From NCBI GenBank assembly GCA_029204225.1, contig CM055095.1, forward strand, positions 52,609,836 to 52,673,835: a DNA stretch of 64,000 bases, read 5' to 3'. Below, one piece after another: positions 29,006 through 40,430 of this stretch (its first letter is position 1; every line of letters starts with the position of its first letter). The notes under the pieces are model-generated. The model was given only the letters and a program-made list of their open reading frames with translations, searched no databases and was not told where the DNA came from. Source of the stretch: Diphasiastrum complanatum. Taxonomy: Eukaryota > Streptophyta > Lycopodiopsida > Lycopodiales > Lycopodiaceae. Made by a program: the position numbers and the translations under genes.

Positions 29006-29560
29006 ATATTTTTCTCTCATTGAAAGATATAGATCCATAGAAATCTAGGTGAATGACAACTCATTCAGTTCACCGATCTGACTAAGAGAGTAATTCTGAC
29101 ATGCATGAGTAGTTTAGATTTGTTTTGAGTGGTCATACGCATGTACTCCGACGGTTAAATACAAAACTGAATTTTATAGCTGACAATTTCCATAGAACTA
29201 AATTTTTACGTAAAATTCCGTAATGTAAAAAATCAGTTTAATGTCGTATGTCTTGCATGTCTAAGGGACATTAACAAAGTAAAATTAAGAATCAAACAGT
29301 GAATCGAATTTTCGATTTCAATTTCTTAATAATTGATTGTGATTTTTTATGAATTTTAAAAAACGTAAAAAATTTTAAAAAAAATAAATTGCGAAAACTC
29401 AAAAATTTTAGTTTTTTCCAGTTTCTTGTAATATCTATGAAATTGACTAAAAATAGTAATTTGATCATGTTGGTAGTCAGTTGTTGGTCAACAGTACTTC
29501 ATTATGAGTTAATCTAATATTAACTAAATTTAGTAATTTTCAGGATAGATATATCTAGAT
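29006..29560 (+). other. Leader upstream of the reversed gag
   Basis: AT-rich non-coding sequence reading into gag on the plus strand. The left edge abuts minus-strand integrase, so one inversion or insertion breakpoint lies near 29005-29050. Confidence 0.5.
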
Positions 29561-30260
29561 GGCCAAAGAAACTTCAAATCAAGCTGCAAATCCAGGTGCG
29601 CCATCTTATATGGTGATTTGTCAACAGTTGAGTACGACACTCAATGATATGAATAATCATAATCAGATGAGAGATCAACAAATGGAGGTTCTTTTGAATC
29701 ATGTCAAATTGATGTCTTCACCCAATCTCGATTTTTAACCGGAGGTTTATGCGGGCGAGAACAAGGGGAAGAAACCTGAGGTCGGCAAGGACTGGCTGGC
29801 CAAGTGGAGTAGTTACTTCAATCTGCAAGGTGTTCCTGATGAGAAGAAAATTGAAAGTGTCGTGATGTTCTTACGCGGCAAAGCGTCATCGTGGGGGCGA
29901 GATTTACCGGTGAAGCCAGCTACTTGGGAGGCATTTACGGAAGTTTTCAAGAAAGCTTTCGTAGTTGCTGATGACGTGGACTACTACCTGAAGTTCGTAA
30001 ACTGCAAGATGGGTACAAAGATTTTAGACTCTTATATCCATGAATCCATGGACCTATGGAATAGGGTTCCATCATTCGATGCGAAGTTGGCACTTTGGCA
30101 GTTTGTCCTAGGTTTGCCAGCCGATTATCAGAATGAATGCAAGCAAAATGTGCTTCAAAGCCTCGAGGATGCGTTTCGGATTGCAAAAGTATATGATTCC
30201 ACAGTGGTGGCATCTAGGAAGCAGTTTGCGCAAATTCTAACCACTTTGAAAACCAAGAAA
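29561..30260 (+). pseudogene. Chromovirus gag, opposite to its LTRs
   Basis: The ATG at 29561 begins MAKETSNQAANPGAPSYMV. A stop interrupts after SSPNLDF (29738). The capsid frame then continues with GKDWLAKWSSYFNLQGVPDE, RGKASSWGRDLP and WQFVLGLPADYQNE. The zinc knuckle and protease that should follow are missing: after KTKKGKKRGQYEVF the frame runs straight into the RT-proximal region. Confidence 0.85.
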
Positions 30261-31650
30261 GGTAAGAAGCGCGGTCAATATGAAGTTTTTTCAATTTGTG
30301 CTATTCCAGTTGTGGATGTTCCTGAAATGAATCTAAATGGTTGTGAATTCTCAGCAATTCTTAACTCAATAAATTTAAATCATGAACAAGCAGTGAAAGA
30401 ACAGATCATAAATGAATTTAGGGATGTTCTTCCATCTGAATTACCTCATGGTTTACCACCATCTAGGTCAGTAGACGACAGGATTGAGTTAATTCCAGGA
30501 AGTCAACCTGTCTCTAGACAACCTTATAGGTTCTCTCAGAAAGAGGAGGCAGAGATTTCAAATCAAATAGAAAACTATCTGAGGATGAAACATATACAAC
30601 CTAGTAAATCACCATGGGGTGCTCCTGTTCTTCTTAAAGCGAAGAAAGATGGAGGTTTCCGGATGTGTGTTGATTACAAGGGATTTCACTAAAATAGATC
30701 TCAGGACAGGGTACCATCAAATTAGGATTAAGTCGAAAGATGTCCAAAAGATAGGATTTCGTTCTAGATTTGGTCATTATGAATTTCTAGTGTTGTCATT
30801 TGGATTAACGAATGCTCCAACAACGTTCCAGCAAATGATGAACGATTTATTTTGTCCATATTTGGGGAAGTTTGTGGTTGTATTTTTAGACGACATTCTC
30901 GTTTACAGTAAATCCTTGGTGGAACATGTAGAACACTTAAAAAACATCTTGATGAAACTCCGTCAGGAGTTACTCTACGCTAAAGAGTCCAAGTGTGCTT
31001 CTTTAAGCAAGAGCTGTTTTATCTCGATCATAAGATCACAGTAGATGGGATTAAGATTGACGAGGATAAAATCAAGATTGTGATTGAGTGGCCAATTTTG
31101 GAAACTGTGAGGCAAGTAAAGTCTTTTTTAGGTTTTACACTTTTCTTCAAGAGATTTATTGAGGATTATGCTAAGTTAGCAGCACCACTTAATAATCTGA
31201 CAAAAGGAATTGTTAATAAAAAGAAACAGAGGAATCAACCTAGTCCGCCCGTTGTTTGGAACGAGAAATTGAATCAGTGTTTTGAGAAACTTAAAACAAT
31301 GATTGTTTCAGCTCCCGTGTTACAAATTGCAAATCCAGATTTACCTTACGTCGTGAGAACGGATGCAAGTGATGTTGTAGTTGGAGTGGTTCTATTACAA
31401 ATGGATAGGCCACTAGCGTTTGAAAGCAAAAAATTCACTGGTCCTCAGTTGCGTTATACTACGCAGGAAAAGGAATTGTTTGTTGTAGTCCATGCACTTA
31501 AAACTTGGAGACACTACTTGTATGGTAGTAAGTTTGTAGTGTATACGGATCACCAGCCTCTTAAGTATTTTTTGTAATCAACATGATCTTCGGGGGAGAA
31601 AGGCCCGATGGGGTGAATTGATGCAAGAATTCGATCATGAAATCTGTTAC
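30261..31650 (+). pseudogene. Chromovirus reverse transcriptase-RNase H, opposite to its LTRs
   Basis: The first segment has FRDVLPSELPHGLPPSRSVD, QPYRFSQKEEAEI and [21 protein letters not shown] deletion and frameshift at about 30685 remove the palm segment between CVDYKG and [12 protein letters not shown]. Next are the [15 protein letters not shown] and [10 protein letters not shown] motifs (about 30885-30912). A second frameshift lies near 30995. RNase H follows with VVRTDASDVVVGVVL, TTQEKELFVVVHALKTWRHY and YTDHQPLKYFL, then a stop and a tail to about 31650. Confidence 0.88.
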
Positions 31651-31901
31651 ATAAGAGACAGCTCTAGATGCTTCACTAGTTTTGAGCTACACATGCTAAA
31701 ACTCCAAAAAAGACACTAAAATTGATTTCCTAGCACAATTCTCCATAAACTCTAATGAATTTGAGAGAGATATGGAACATGCAAATTGAATTTGGGAAGA
31801 TCCGCCAACTTGCAACCTTGCTCCTCTTCTTGGATGAGAATACTAGTTGAATACCACAAACCTCCAATGAAAAGCACCACCTCTCCAAACTTGTAAGCCT
31901 T
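31651..31901 (-). other. Leader next to the chromovirus PBS
   Basis: Non-coding on the minus strand between the PBS and the breakpoint with the reversed RNase H tail. No gag start is found here, as would be required for the LTR orientation. Confidence 0.5.
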
Positions 31902-31913
31902 GCTCTGATACCA
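31902..31913 (-). promoter_or_regulatory. tRNA-Met primer binding site of the chromovirus
   Basis: The minus strand reads TGGTATCAGAGC, one base inside the LTR. This fixes the element's direction as minus. Confidence 0.92.
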
Positions 31914-31914
31914 C

Positions 31915-32435
31915 TATAAGAGAAGCTCCTTAGATCCTGCATACAAATCCTAAACACAAAGGATAACACACTGTGGAGAAACCACCCAACCAAGTAGAAG
32001 TATCCAATCAATCTCTAGAAGCCTCACCCCCAAGCCAAGGAACAAGAAGCATGAATGAAGACTGAGAGCCTGGCAATGAATCAAGAACCATGATGTGTAG
32101 TAGGACGAGTTTAAACCCATTATATAGAGCCTAATACATCTTGGGCACTAAGCCATGCATAGCCCTATGTTCCCTATACATAGATTCAACTGGAATAGAG
32201 TCCTATGCATGGACCAACTATTCATAGAATTGCTATTGATAACTCTACACATGCATACACTGTCTCATACCTTGTCTAAACTCCATTTAGTGTGTTTTGG
32301 GCCTCACAAGGATATTAGCTACTTTTGGGTCACGTCCAGTATGATGTGGCATAACTAACAACTTGTTTCACTAGAGTATCATGTATCCAAGACTAGGAGT
32401 ATACTATATCCTATGTACCTGTCATGGACATAACA
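31915..32435 (-). repeat. 5' LTR of the chromovirus
   Basis: A 521-bp direct repeat of 27028-27548, ending catggacataaca and followed by the target duplication catat at 32436-32440. Confidence 0.9.
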
Positions 32436-32440
32436 CATAT

Positions 32441-33267
32441 TGGTAGCTCTTCATCTTCATCACTAAGTGAAGATAGAGTCATTGACAAGTCCAATGGTTC
32501 TAACTTCTACATCTGAAAGTTAAAAAACTTAGAATGGTGTTGATAGATAGAGATCTTTGGGATGTAGTAGAAGGTGCAGACTTGAAACCAGAAGATGGTG
32601 ATCAAGCAAAGGCCTGGAGGATCAAAGATCAGAAGGCCTAAGCATGTATCACACTCAATCTGGTCGACTCCAAAATATCTCACATTACCACGTGCAAAAC
32701 CTCTAAGAAAGCATTGGACTTGTTATCAAGTCTCTATGAGACTCACGATGTGACCACGAGATTACATCTTAGAAGGAAGTTCTTTACTCATAGCATGTCT
32801 GATTCTACTGCCATCACTTCTCACATCAACAACTTCAAGTCCCTATTAGATTAGTTATCAGCTGTAGGATGTTGCTTTCTTCTCTTCCAAAGTCATATAA
32901 GCACTTTGTGGCGATGATCTCCACACAACCCGACCTCACTCTTCAAAAGGTGATCGGTCATCTTCTTCAAGAAGAAATGCGGAGAAAGACTAGCAGCCTG
33001 TCCATCAAAGACAAATCCATGGCTCTATACACCAAGAAGAAAGACTATTCCAAGGGCAAGAATCAAGTGCAGCAACAATAGTAGAAGTCTCACACTCAAG
33101 GTGAGCATGGTGGATCACACAAGAAGCTCTTCTGCAGATATTGCAAAAGAGCTAATCATGACATCAAGGAGTGTCACATCAGGATCTACAATGAGACAAA
33201 GAAGCAGCAACAACAGCAACAGCCAGACTCCTCCAACACGGCCAAATTTAAGAAGCAAGACACACAC
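32441..33267 (+). pseudogene. Copia gag, element F
   Basis: UBN2-type capsid in several frames: DRDLWDVVEGADLKPED, SKKALDLLSSLYETHD, LRRKFFTHSMSDSTAITSHI and LLSSLPKSYKHFV. A CCHC knuckle, CRYCKRANHDIKEC, lies near 33133-33174. Stops occur near 32639, 32850 and 33079. The true start and PBS were lost or displaced by the chromovirus insertion to the left. Confidence 0.85.
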
Positions 33268-34405
33268 TTGTTAATGACTTACAGCGGCAGCGAAGACTGT
33301 AATAGCTGGTACTTGGACAGCGGCGCTACCCAACACATGACCTCTCGCAAGGAATGGTTTACTGAGTACACAGCTTACAACATAGACCAATTTATCTACC
33401 TCAATGATTCTAGCACCATACGCGTGGAGGGCAAAGGAGCAGTGAAGATCAACTTGAACAACGATCTGTCCATTTGTGTTCCTAACGTCCTTCATGTTCC
33501 TCAATTGTCAAAGAACCTGTTATCAGTCTCTAAGATAACTGATGAGGGCTGCATTGTTACTTTCTCATCTGAGCACTGCACAATACTCGAAGAAGATACT
33601 ACTCTGACTACATGCACTAGAGTCGGAAATCTTTACGTACTCTCTAATTCAGTTGCATTAGCTAGTATCTCTAATGAAAATGTAAAAACAGTGCTGTTCT
33701 ATGGCATAGTCGATTTGGACATGTGAAAGATCACTTTATTATATGCGTTGTAATAATTTAGTTGATGGACTGAATTTCTCTTCTTCATTAGATAGGAAGT
33801 CTTTCTTTTGTGAATCATGCATCTATGGGAAGAACTCTAGAAGCAAGTTTCCAAAATCACATTCCATCAAAACAAGGCATGTATTGGATCTTGTACATAG
33901 CGATCTATGTGGTCCAATGCCAACTCCGTCACTAGGAGATGCAATCTATTTTATCACTTTCATAGATGATTATTCTAGATGGTCTATGGTCATGTTCAAT
34001 AAGCACAAATCTGAAGCCTTTGAGGCCATGGCTAAGACACAAACGTCTACAAAAGTGAAGGCACTCCAAACTGATGGTGGTGGCGAATACATCTCTAACG
34101 AGATGTTCGACTACATGGCTGAACATGGTATTAGAAGACAGTTCACCACTTCCTATTCACCTCAACAGAACGGGACTGCAGAAAGGAATAATCGAACTCT
34201 TCTCAAGCCACATCCATGCTACATCAAACACACCTACCTGCGAAGTTCTGGGCAGAAGCTACTACCATAGCCTGTTACGTGCAAAACAGATCCAACACCA
34301 AAGTCATCAACAACAAAACTTTTTATGGAGTTTGGCATGGGCAAAAGCCTAGTGTCAGTCATTTAAAAATCTTTGGTTGTATATATTTTGTTCACATTCC
34401 TAAAT
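33268..34405 (+). pseudogene. Copia protease-integrase, element F
   Basis: Protease motif WYLDSGATQHMTSRKEWF is at about 33307-33360 and its frame is open to 33725. The pre-integrase motif WHSRFGHVK is followed by a frameshift near 33735. Integrase resumes with CESCIYGKNSRSKFPKS, VHSDLCGPM, TFIDDYSRW, ALQTDGGGEY and NGTAERNNRT, so all three acidic residues are present. A frameshift near 34205 separates the AKFWAEATTIACYVQNRSNT tail, and a stop follows HIPK at 34405. Confidence 0.9.
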
Positions 34406-34410
34406 AGCTT

Positions 34411-35741
34411 ATGAAGAAGCTGGATCATAAGACAAATAAATGTATTTTCATCGGCTATCCTAATGAACATAAAGCTTATAAAGTTTATGATCCATCCACC
34501 AATGTAGTATTTGTCTCTAGGGATATAATATTTCAAGAATATACATACTATGATTTCAAACAACCATCGATAAATGATGCTATATCATTTCATCCTATTT
34601 TACGTAGCATGGATTCTTCCAACGTTGATGTTCCTTCTACAGAACCTGCAACTACAGCTATAGAAGCCGAGCAGCCGATAGTACCTGTCATCAGACCAGA
34701 CCAAGCTAGCTCGAACAGATCTGAAAAAATTCAAGAAGAAGCATCATCGCATCCTGGTCAACCTAACGTCCGCAGATCCTCATGGACTCTGGCAGTTCCT
34801 GAGAGGTATGCACCTCAATCATTCTGGACTTCATCAGAAGAACCAGAGAGCCTAGCAGAAGCAATTAACTCCAAGGATGTTGTGAAGTGGCAAGAAGCTA
34901 TGGAAGGCGAGTACAACTCACTTTTGATGAATCAGACCTGGACACTGGTCGACTTTTCCACTCACAAGAGAGTTATCGACAACAAGTGGATCTTCAAGAA
35001 GAAGATCAACTCTGATGGTTCCACTGCAAAATGGAAAGCTCGGCTGGTGGCCAAAGGATTTACTCAAGTCCAAGGAGTGGATTATCAAGAAATTTTCAGT
35101 CATATCGTCAAAATGCAGTCAATCAGAACTCTGATTGCGTTAGCAGTCGCGGAAGACCTCAAAATGCACCAATTAGATGTCAAGATAGCATTTCTCAATG
35201 GCAATGTCGAAGAGGAGCTGTATAATTCCAACCGGAAGGATTCGAAGTCAAAAACTAGAGCACAAAGTGTGCAAGCTGCATAAAGCAATCTACGGTCTAA
35301 AACAGGCCGCAAGAGCATGGTTTGATATAATCAACTCTTATCTCATTCAATTGGAATTTGCAAACAATTCAGTTGATTGTAATGTTTATTCAAAGCATAT
35401 AGGCACCAATCAGTTCACATAGCTCTTTATGTAGATGATGCATTTATTTTGTCTAATGACACTTCTCTTCTACACACTACTAAAAGTGATCTATCAAAGG
35501 AATTTGACATGACTGATTTAGGAGCTGTCAATTCTTTGCTAGGAATTCACATTACTAGAAAGAGACTTCAGAAGAAGATCTATCTTAGCCAGCAGACATA
35601 TCTAAAAGGCATTTTAGAAAAGTTTCATATGTCTGATTGCAAACCAATTGATACTCAAATGGATCCAAATATAGTATTGACTAAACCTTCTTGTGCTGAG
35701 ATTGATAGTGAAGTACTCGACTTAGCGAAGTACACTTATCA
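34411..35741 (+). pseudogene. Copia reverse transcriptase (5' part), element F
   Basis: Frame 34411-35283 holds the integrase C-terminal SRDIIF motif. The RT fingers have WKARLVAKGFTQVQGVDYQE and KMHQLDVKIAFLNGNVEEEL. A frameshift near 35225-35280 leads to KAIYGLKQAARAWFDI. Then ALYVDDAFILS appears near 35427 after another stop/frameshift, followed by FDMTDLGAVNSLLGIHIT. The reading frame is cut at 35741 within KYTYH by the 2665-bp insertion and resumes at 38407. Confidence 0.9.
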
Positions 35742-35985
35742 TGTCAGAAATGGTGAACTCCTGCAACTTTGTCGCAGTACGAACAAGAAATGAAGGTCGA
35801 ACGAGAATAATTCACGACAATCACCATCCCTTGACTCGAAGCACGAACGATTCGCGAATCATTCGTGAATCGCAAACACACCTCCAGGACCGCAAACTGC
35901 AAAGGGACGCAAAAACAAAAAAACTACGAAAGAAACGAAAAGAACGAAAGAAAACGGGAGATTACGAAACAAACTTAAAGAAGAA
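35742..35985 (+). repeat. LTR family G, 5' piece
   Basis: It has the same beginning as the minus-strand copy ending at 21057 (tggtgaactcctgcaactttg). It stops after gagattacgaaacaaac, where integrase sequence begins. Confidence 0.65.
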
Positions 35986-36335
35986 ATCCGAAGTATTTGA
36001 TTCCTTCAAGAAGTTTGTGGCATTTGCAAAGCGGCACACCTCATAAAAGATACAGATCCTTAGATCTGACAATGGAGCTGAATACAAAAGCACAGAATTC
36101 TCAAGATTCTACGAAGAACAAGGGATACAACACTAGTTCACTCCTGCATACACACCAGAATACAACGGTGTGGCAGAAAGAAGCAACAGAACGCTAGTCG
36201 AAGGAGCCAGATGCATGATGGCACATGCTCAATTGCCAGGTCAATTCTGGGCTGAGGCAATAGTTGCAGCTGTACACCTGCAGAACATATTTACAACGAC
36301 AGCGCTGAAAAACAAAACACCATACGAAATAGCAA
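35986..36335 (+). pseudogene. Copia integrase fragment between LTR pieces
   Basis: It reads FDSFKKFVAFAKRHTS, a stop, then KIQILRSDNGAEYKS, YTPEYNGVAE, RTLVEGARCMMAHAQLPG and NKTPYEIAI. The second Asp (RSDNGAEY) and the Glu (VAER) region remain, but the first Asp and the N-terminus are absent. It is closely related to 20286-20720. Confidence 0.8.
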
Positions 36336-37070
<735 letters not shown>

Positions 37071-37209
37071 GAGTGTCTGGGATCCTATAAACAGCTTCCG
37101 CGCAAAGAGAAAATTCAAAGACACAAAATCGTTCGCGAATAAGAAGACGACGACGAAAATGAAACAGTATCGCTTCCGTGTTGTAAAGCTACCTTTACAA
37201 GCTTTATTT

Positions 37210-38330
37210 CCGGCGCCATCGGCGCCAGCTATGTCCCCGGTGCCAGCAGCGCCCCTGCTGCTCCCGGCGCCACTGTGACCAGAATCCAGCCGGCGCCAAA
37301 TTCCTATGGCTGAAAATCTTTGATCGGTTCTAGCGAAGTCCAGAGAGCTCAAATCGATGTGCAATCACCTCACACGATCTAGGCATGATTAAAGGAAGCC
37401 TGCGGATCAATAAAATCTAGAGAGAGAAAATGACTTTCTAGAAAGAGAAAATCTTAGAGAGAGAAAAACGTGCTTTACCAGCTTGGGTAGAGTGCTTGGT
37501 ATGAGGGGGGGTGCCGAATCACACCAATACTATAGGGGAGTGCGGGTTGCAACTCAGCACGAGCTCCAACCAAGTCTCAGCCTCCCTTGCTGGAATGTTG
37601 TCATGGCTCTCGCCTTGGCATGCTAGTGCCCCAGAGACTAGGGTCGGTCACACACTTGAAATGTAACCTTCTCAGATTTATCAATAAAGTGGGATTTTTC
37701 TCAAACTGACTCTGATTACCTTCTGGGTTTCAGTGTTCGGTAAAAGCGCCAGTTGTAAGGCCGCTTTCAAAATTTTTAACTTGGCACATAGTTGAGGGTC
37801 ATATCCCGGAACGCCAGCGGTATGCCGTCGGGACCATTCGGTCCATGGCGCCAGCGGTATGCTGTCAGGACCATGTGATCCAGGAACTGGTTGTTTCCAT
37901 ATATGTCGCGGCTTGTGGTTCTGAGTGTTCTTTGCATGAACGTGAATGGGTTAAGCTCTTGGGGAACGGGCTCTAACCTGTCGGCTGAGTTGGATGGCTT
38001 GCTTGGGTGGATGTTACCTGTTTATGGCTGTCCAGTCTGGCGTGGTGCCAGGTTGGCTTCCAGTGCTCGTGACGAAGCTTTCAGTTGGTTAAGTCTGATG
38101 TAAGTCAGACCGCTTGCTTGGAATGGATGTTACTCGCTTGTAACAAAGCTTCGAGTTGGTTAAGTTTGATGTATGTCGGACGGCTTGCTTGGAGGGAAGT
38201 CACCCACATCGGGACCCCCGATCTGGCATGGCGCCAGGTTGGATCTCAATGTTGGTTTTCGGAACTTCAAGTTGGTTAAGTCTGATCGTTGTTGGCGAGT
38301 TGGCTGCTTGTATGTCAAGTGGGTTTGGAT
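37210..38330. repeat. GC-rich stretch with three kinds of short repeats
   Basis: Near 37210-37300, ggcgcc occurs five times within 90 bp. At about 37813-37888 a ~38-bp unit beginning cgccagcggtatg is duplicated. At about 37985-38330, three to four degenerate units of 72-117 bp each contain gcttgcttgg and end agttggttaagt(c/t)tgat. Base composition differs sharply from the AT-rich surroundings. An aataaa lies at about 37683. No coding assignment is made. Confidence 0.6.
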
Positions 38331-38406
38331 GGCAAGAGTTGAAGGCTGGGAAGCTAAGTCGTGGTTCCCGGCTCCCTTTGGGATGCTTGCGCTACATTCC
38401 GTGACA

Positions 38407-39090
38407 TATCATTCACTAATCGGATCTCTAATGTATGCAACGTTGTGTACTAAACCAGATTTAGCATACATTGTTAGCACGTTAAGTCAATTCATGTCTA
38501 ATCTTAGGATCTCTCATTGGAGAGCATTAAAGAGAGCGATGAGATATATTCAGGGAAGTTTAGATCACATCTTATGTTACAATGGAAATGCTATCGACCC
38601 ACTCGTCCTGCGAACTCCGACTCAGATTGGGGAGGAACAGTCTCTACCAGAAAATCTACTTCCGAGTTCTGTTTCTATCTGGCAGGGGGACCGATTTCGT
38701 GGAACTGAAAGAAACAAAAATCAGTTGAACTTTCTTCAACAGAGGCAGAGTATATCGTAACATGTCAATCTTCAAAAGAAGCTGTATGGATCAGGTTATT
38801 ACTTCACGACTTACATCACACTCAGTTTAATACTACCACCATTCTGTGTGACAACTTGAGCTGTATTTCACAGTCATAGAATCCCAGATTTCATGGCAAA
38901 TCCAAGCACATAGAAATCCAGTATCATTTCATTCGGGAGAAAGTTTTCTCAAAGCAAGTGATCCTTCAATACTGCTCCACAACAGAAATGGTCGCAGACA
39001 TCTTCACCAAAGCGCTTCCCAAGATCAAGCACCAGAAGTTCTTCAACATGCTGAACCTGACGAAGATACCAAGGCACCAACCATGACCTT
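38407..39090 (+). pseudogene. Copia RNase H, element F (continued after insertion G)
   Basis: It continues HSLIGSLMYATLCTKPDLAY, HWRALKRAMRYIQGSLDH, then after a frameshift SDSDWGGTVSTRKSTSEFCF, a stop, and VELSSTEAEYIV, KHIEIQYHFIREKV and VADIFTKALPKIKHQ. The catalytic Asp/Glu motifs of the copia RNase H are visible, but the frame is broken at about 38600, 38710 and 38760. Confidence 0.88.
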
Positions 39091-39099
39091 AAGGGGGAT
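39091..39099 (+). other. Polypurine tract, element F
   Basis: The sequence aagggggat lies immediately before the LTR start tgttggagatt, the standard copia arrangement. Confidence 0.85.
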
Positions 39100-40430
39100 T
39101 GTTGGAGATTAAGCCCACAGTTGTCTCCTTGGTGAATGACTAATTTCTATTTCATGATTCTTCCTACATGTTTATTGATCATTGATTTAGGGTCAGATAT
39201 AACCAACTTTGGATCTACGTCTGCTCATCTGATACCTGTAGGAATCACAAGCTTAGACAGCCAATTTATTTGAAGAATGTCTACAACGGGCTTCCGGCTG
39301 ATCTCCAGCCAAGGGTAACCAATCCTGTCATGATTTCAAAGTTCAGATGTTAAGTTTAATAACTTGAAGTCATTGAAGACTTAGCCATCTTCAAGGATTT
39401 TCACAAAACTTGTATTTAGAACAAGTCTGCAGAAATACATTACTTTTTTAACAATCTGTAAAAATACACTATGTTTTCAACAGCTTTGACATTTTCGCAT
39501 TTTTTCGAAATGCGAAAACTTGCATAGTTCAAAAGTTTAACTATTTTTAACACACCTTTGGCTTTTTGCAAAAAATATGAAGAGAGAGAAAATTCCCGAA
39601 AGTCATCTATTTTCATGAGTTAAACTGTTTTAAAGACCATCGTCTTTTTGAGGCACCTTCGACTTTTTGTGAAAAGTGCGAAGAGAGAGAAAAATCCCGA
39701 AGGTCGTCTAAAATAAATGAGGAACATTCCAACGACATCCTCATCCACATCAACGATGCTAAATTATTGACTCTCTATATTGTGTACAGTTGTCACAAAA
39801 GCCATGTACTTCCAAGTACAACTGCTTTCCTAATTAGGTGAGAAACATTCAATGTAATTAATACATGGGTGAAATTTATAAATAGATCGTCCAAGCACAG
39901 ATTAGTGGTTGCTCCATCCATGAGACGCATTATTTGATCCTCCCAATTATGTCGTCAATTTTGGTTGTGATTGTTATTTGTATTGTGCTTCAGTGTAATA
40001 TAACATCAGCACGTTTTTATCTATGTACAACGTAGATTAATGCCTGTTGTGATTGAATGTACTTTCATTACTATTTGATCGCGCTTGTTTACTCACTCTG
40101 ATCATAACACGGATGTCTACGACTCCTCAGTTTCTGATTAGACTATGGCTGTCTTTGACGCCTGAGGAACTCGCGATATCATACTACTCTTCGATTTATT
40201 TCAGAACTATACTTCACATTGAATCTGATTTCAGTAGTACCACATACAAACCATCACCAATCTCTTCGGTGGACTGTACTCTTGTTTTAGAGTATGAATT
40301 AATGTTTAAGATCTTGTTGGACAATCAGAATGCATAAAGTTGTAATCATCTTTAGCATAAGCTGTCTATTAGACTATTTTGCACCTAGTAGCCGATCAGA
40401 ACGGGAGAGCTATTTCGCAACATTCATGTT
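39100..40430 (+). mobile_element. 3' LTR of copia element F
   Basis: It begins TGTTGGAGATTAAGCCC and from 39203 is collinear with 25751-26977. A short tandem block with gagagagaaaa and cgaaggtc words is duplicated at about 39550-39605 and 39655-39705, as in the 5' copy. The right edge, where similarity to the 5' LTR ends, is near 40430. Confidence 0.8.

Larger units (their letters stand above)
27028..32435 (-). mobile_element. Chromovirus (Ty3/gypsy) with inverted interior, inserted in element F
   Basis: The element has two 521-bp LTRs in direct orientation and a 5-bp target duplication catat at 27023-27027 and 32436-32440. A tRNA-Met PBS lies inside the right LTR and a purine tract inside the left LTR. 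All of these mark a minus-strand element of 5408 bp. Integrase with a chromodomain-like tail is on the minus strand next to the left LTR as expected. Gag, RT and RNase H (29561-31650) are on the plus strand. Roughly 25-30 LTR differences were counted by eye. It sits between the 5' LTR and gag of copia element F and so arrived later. Confidence 0.9.
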
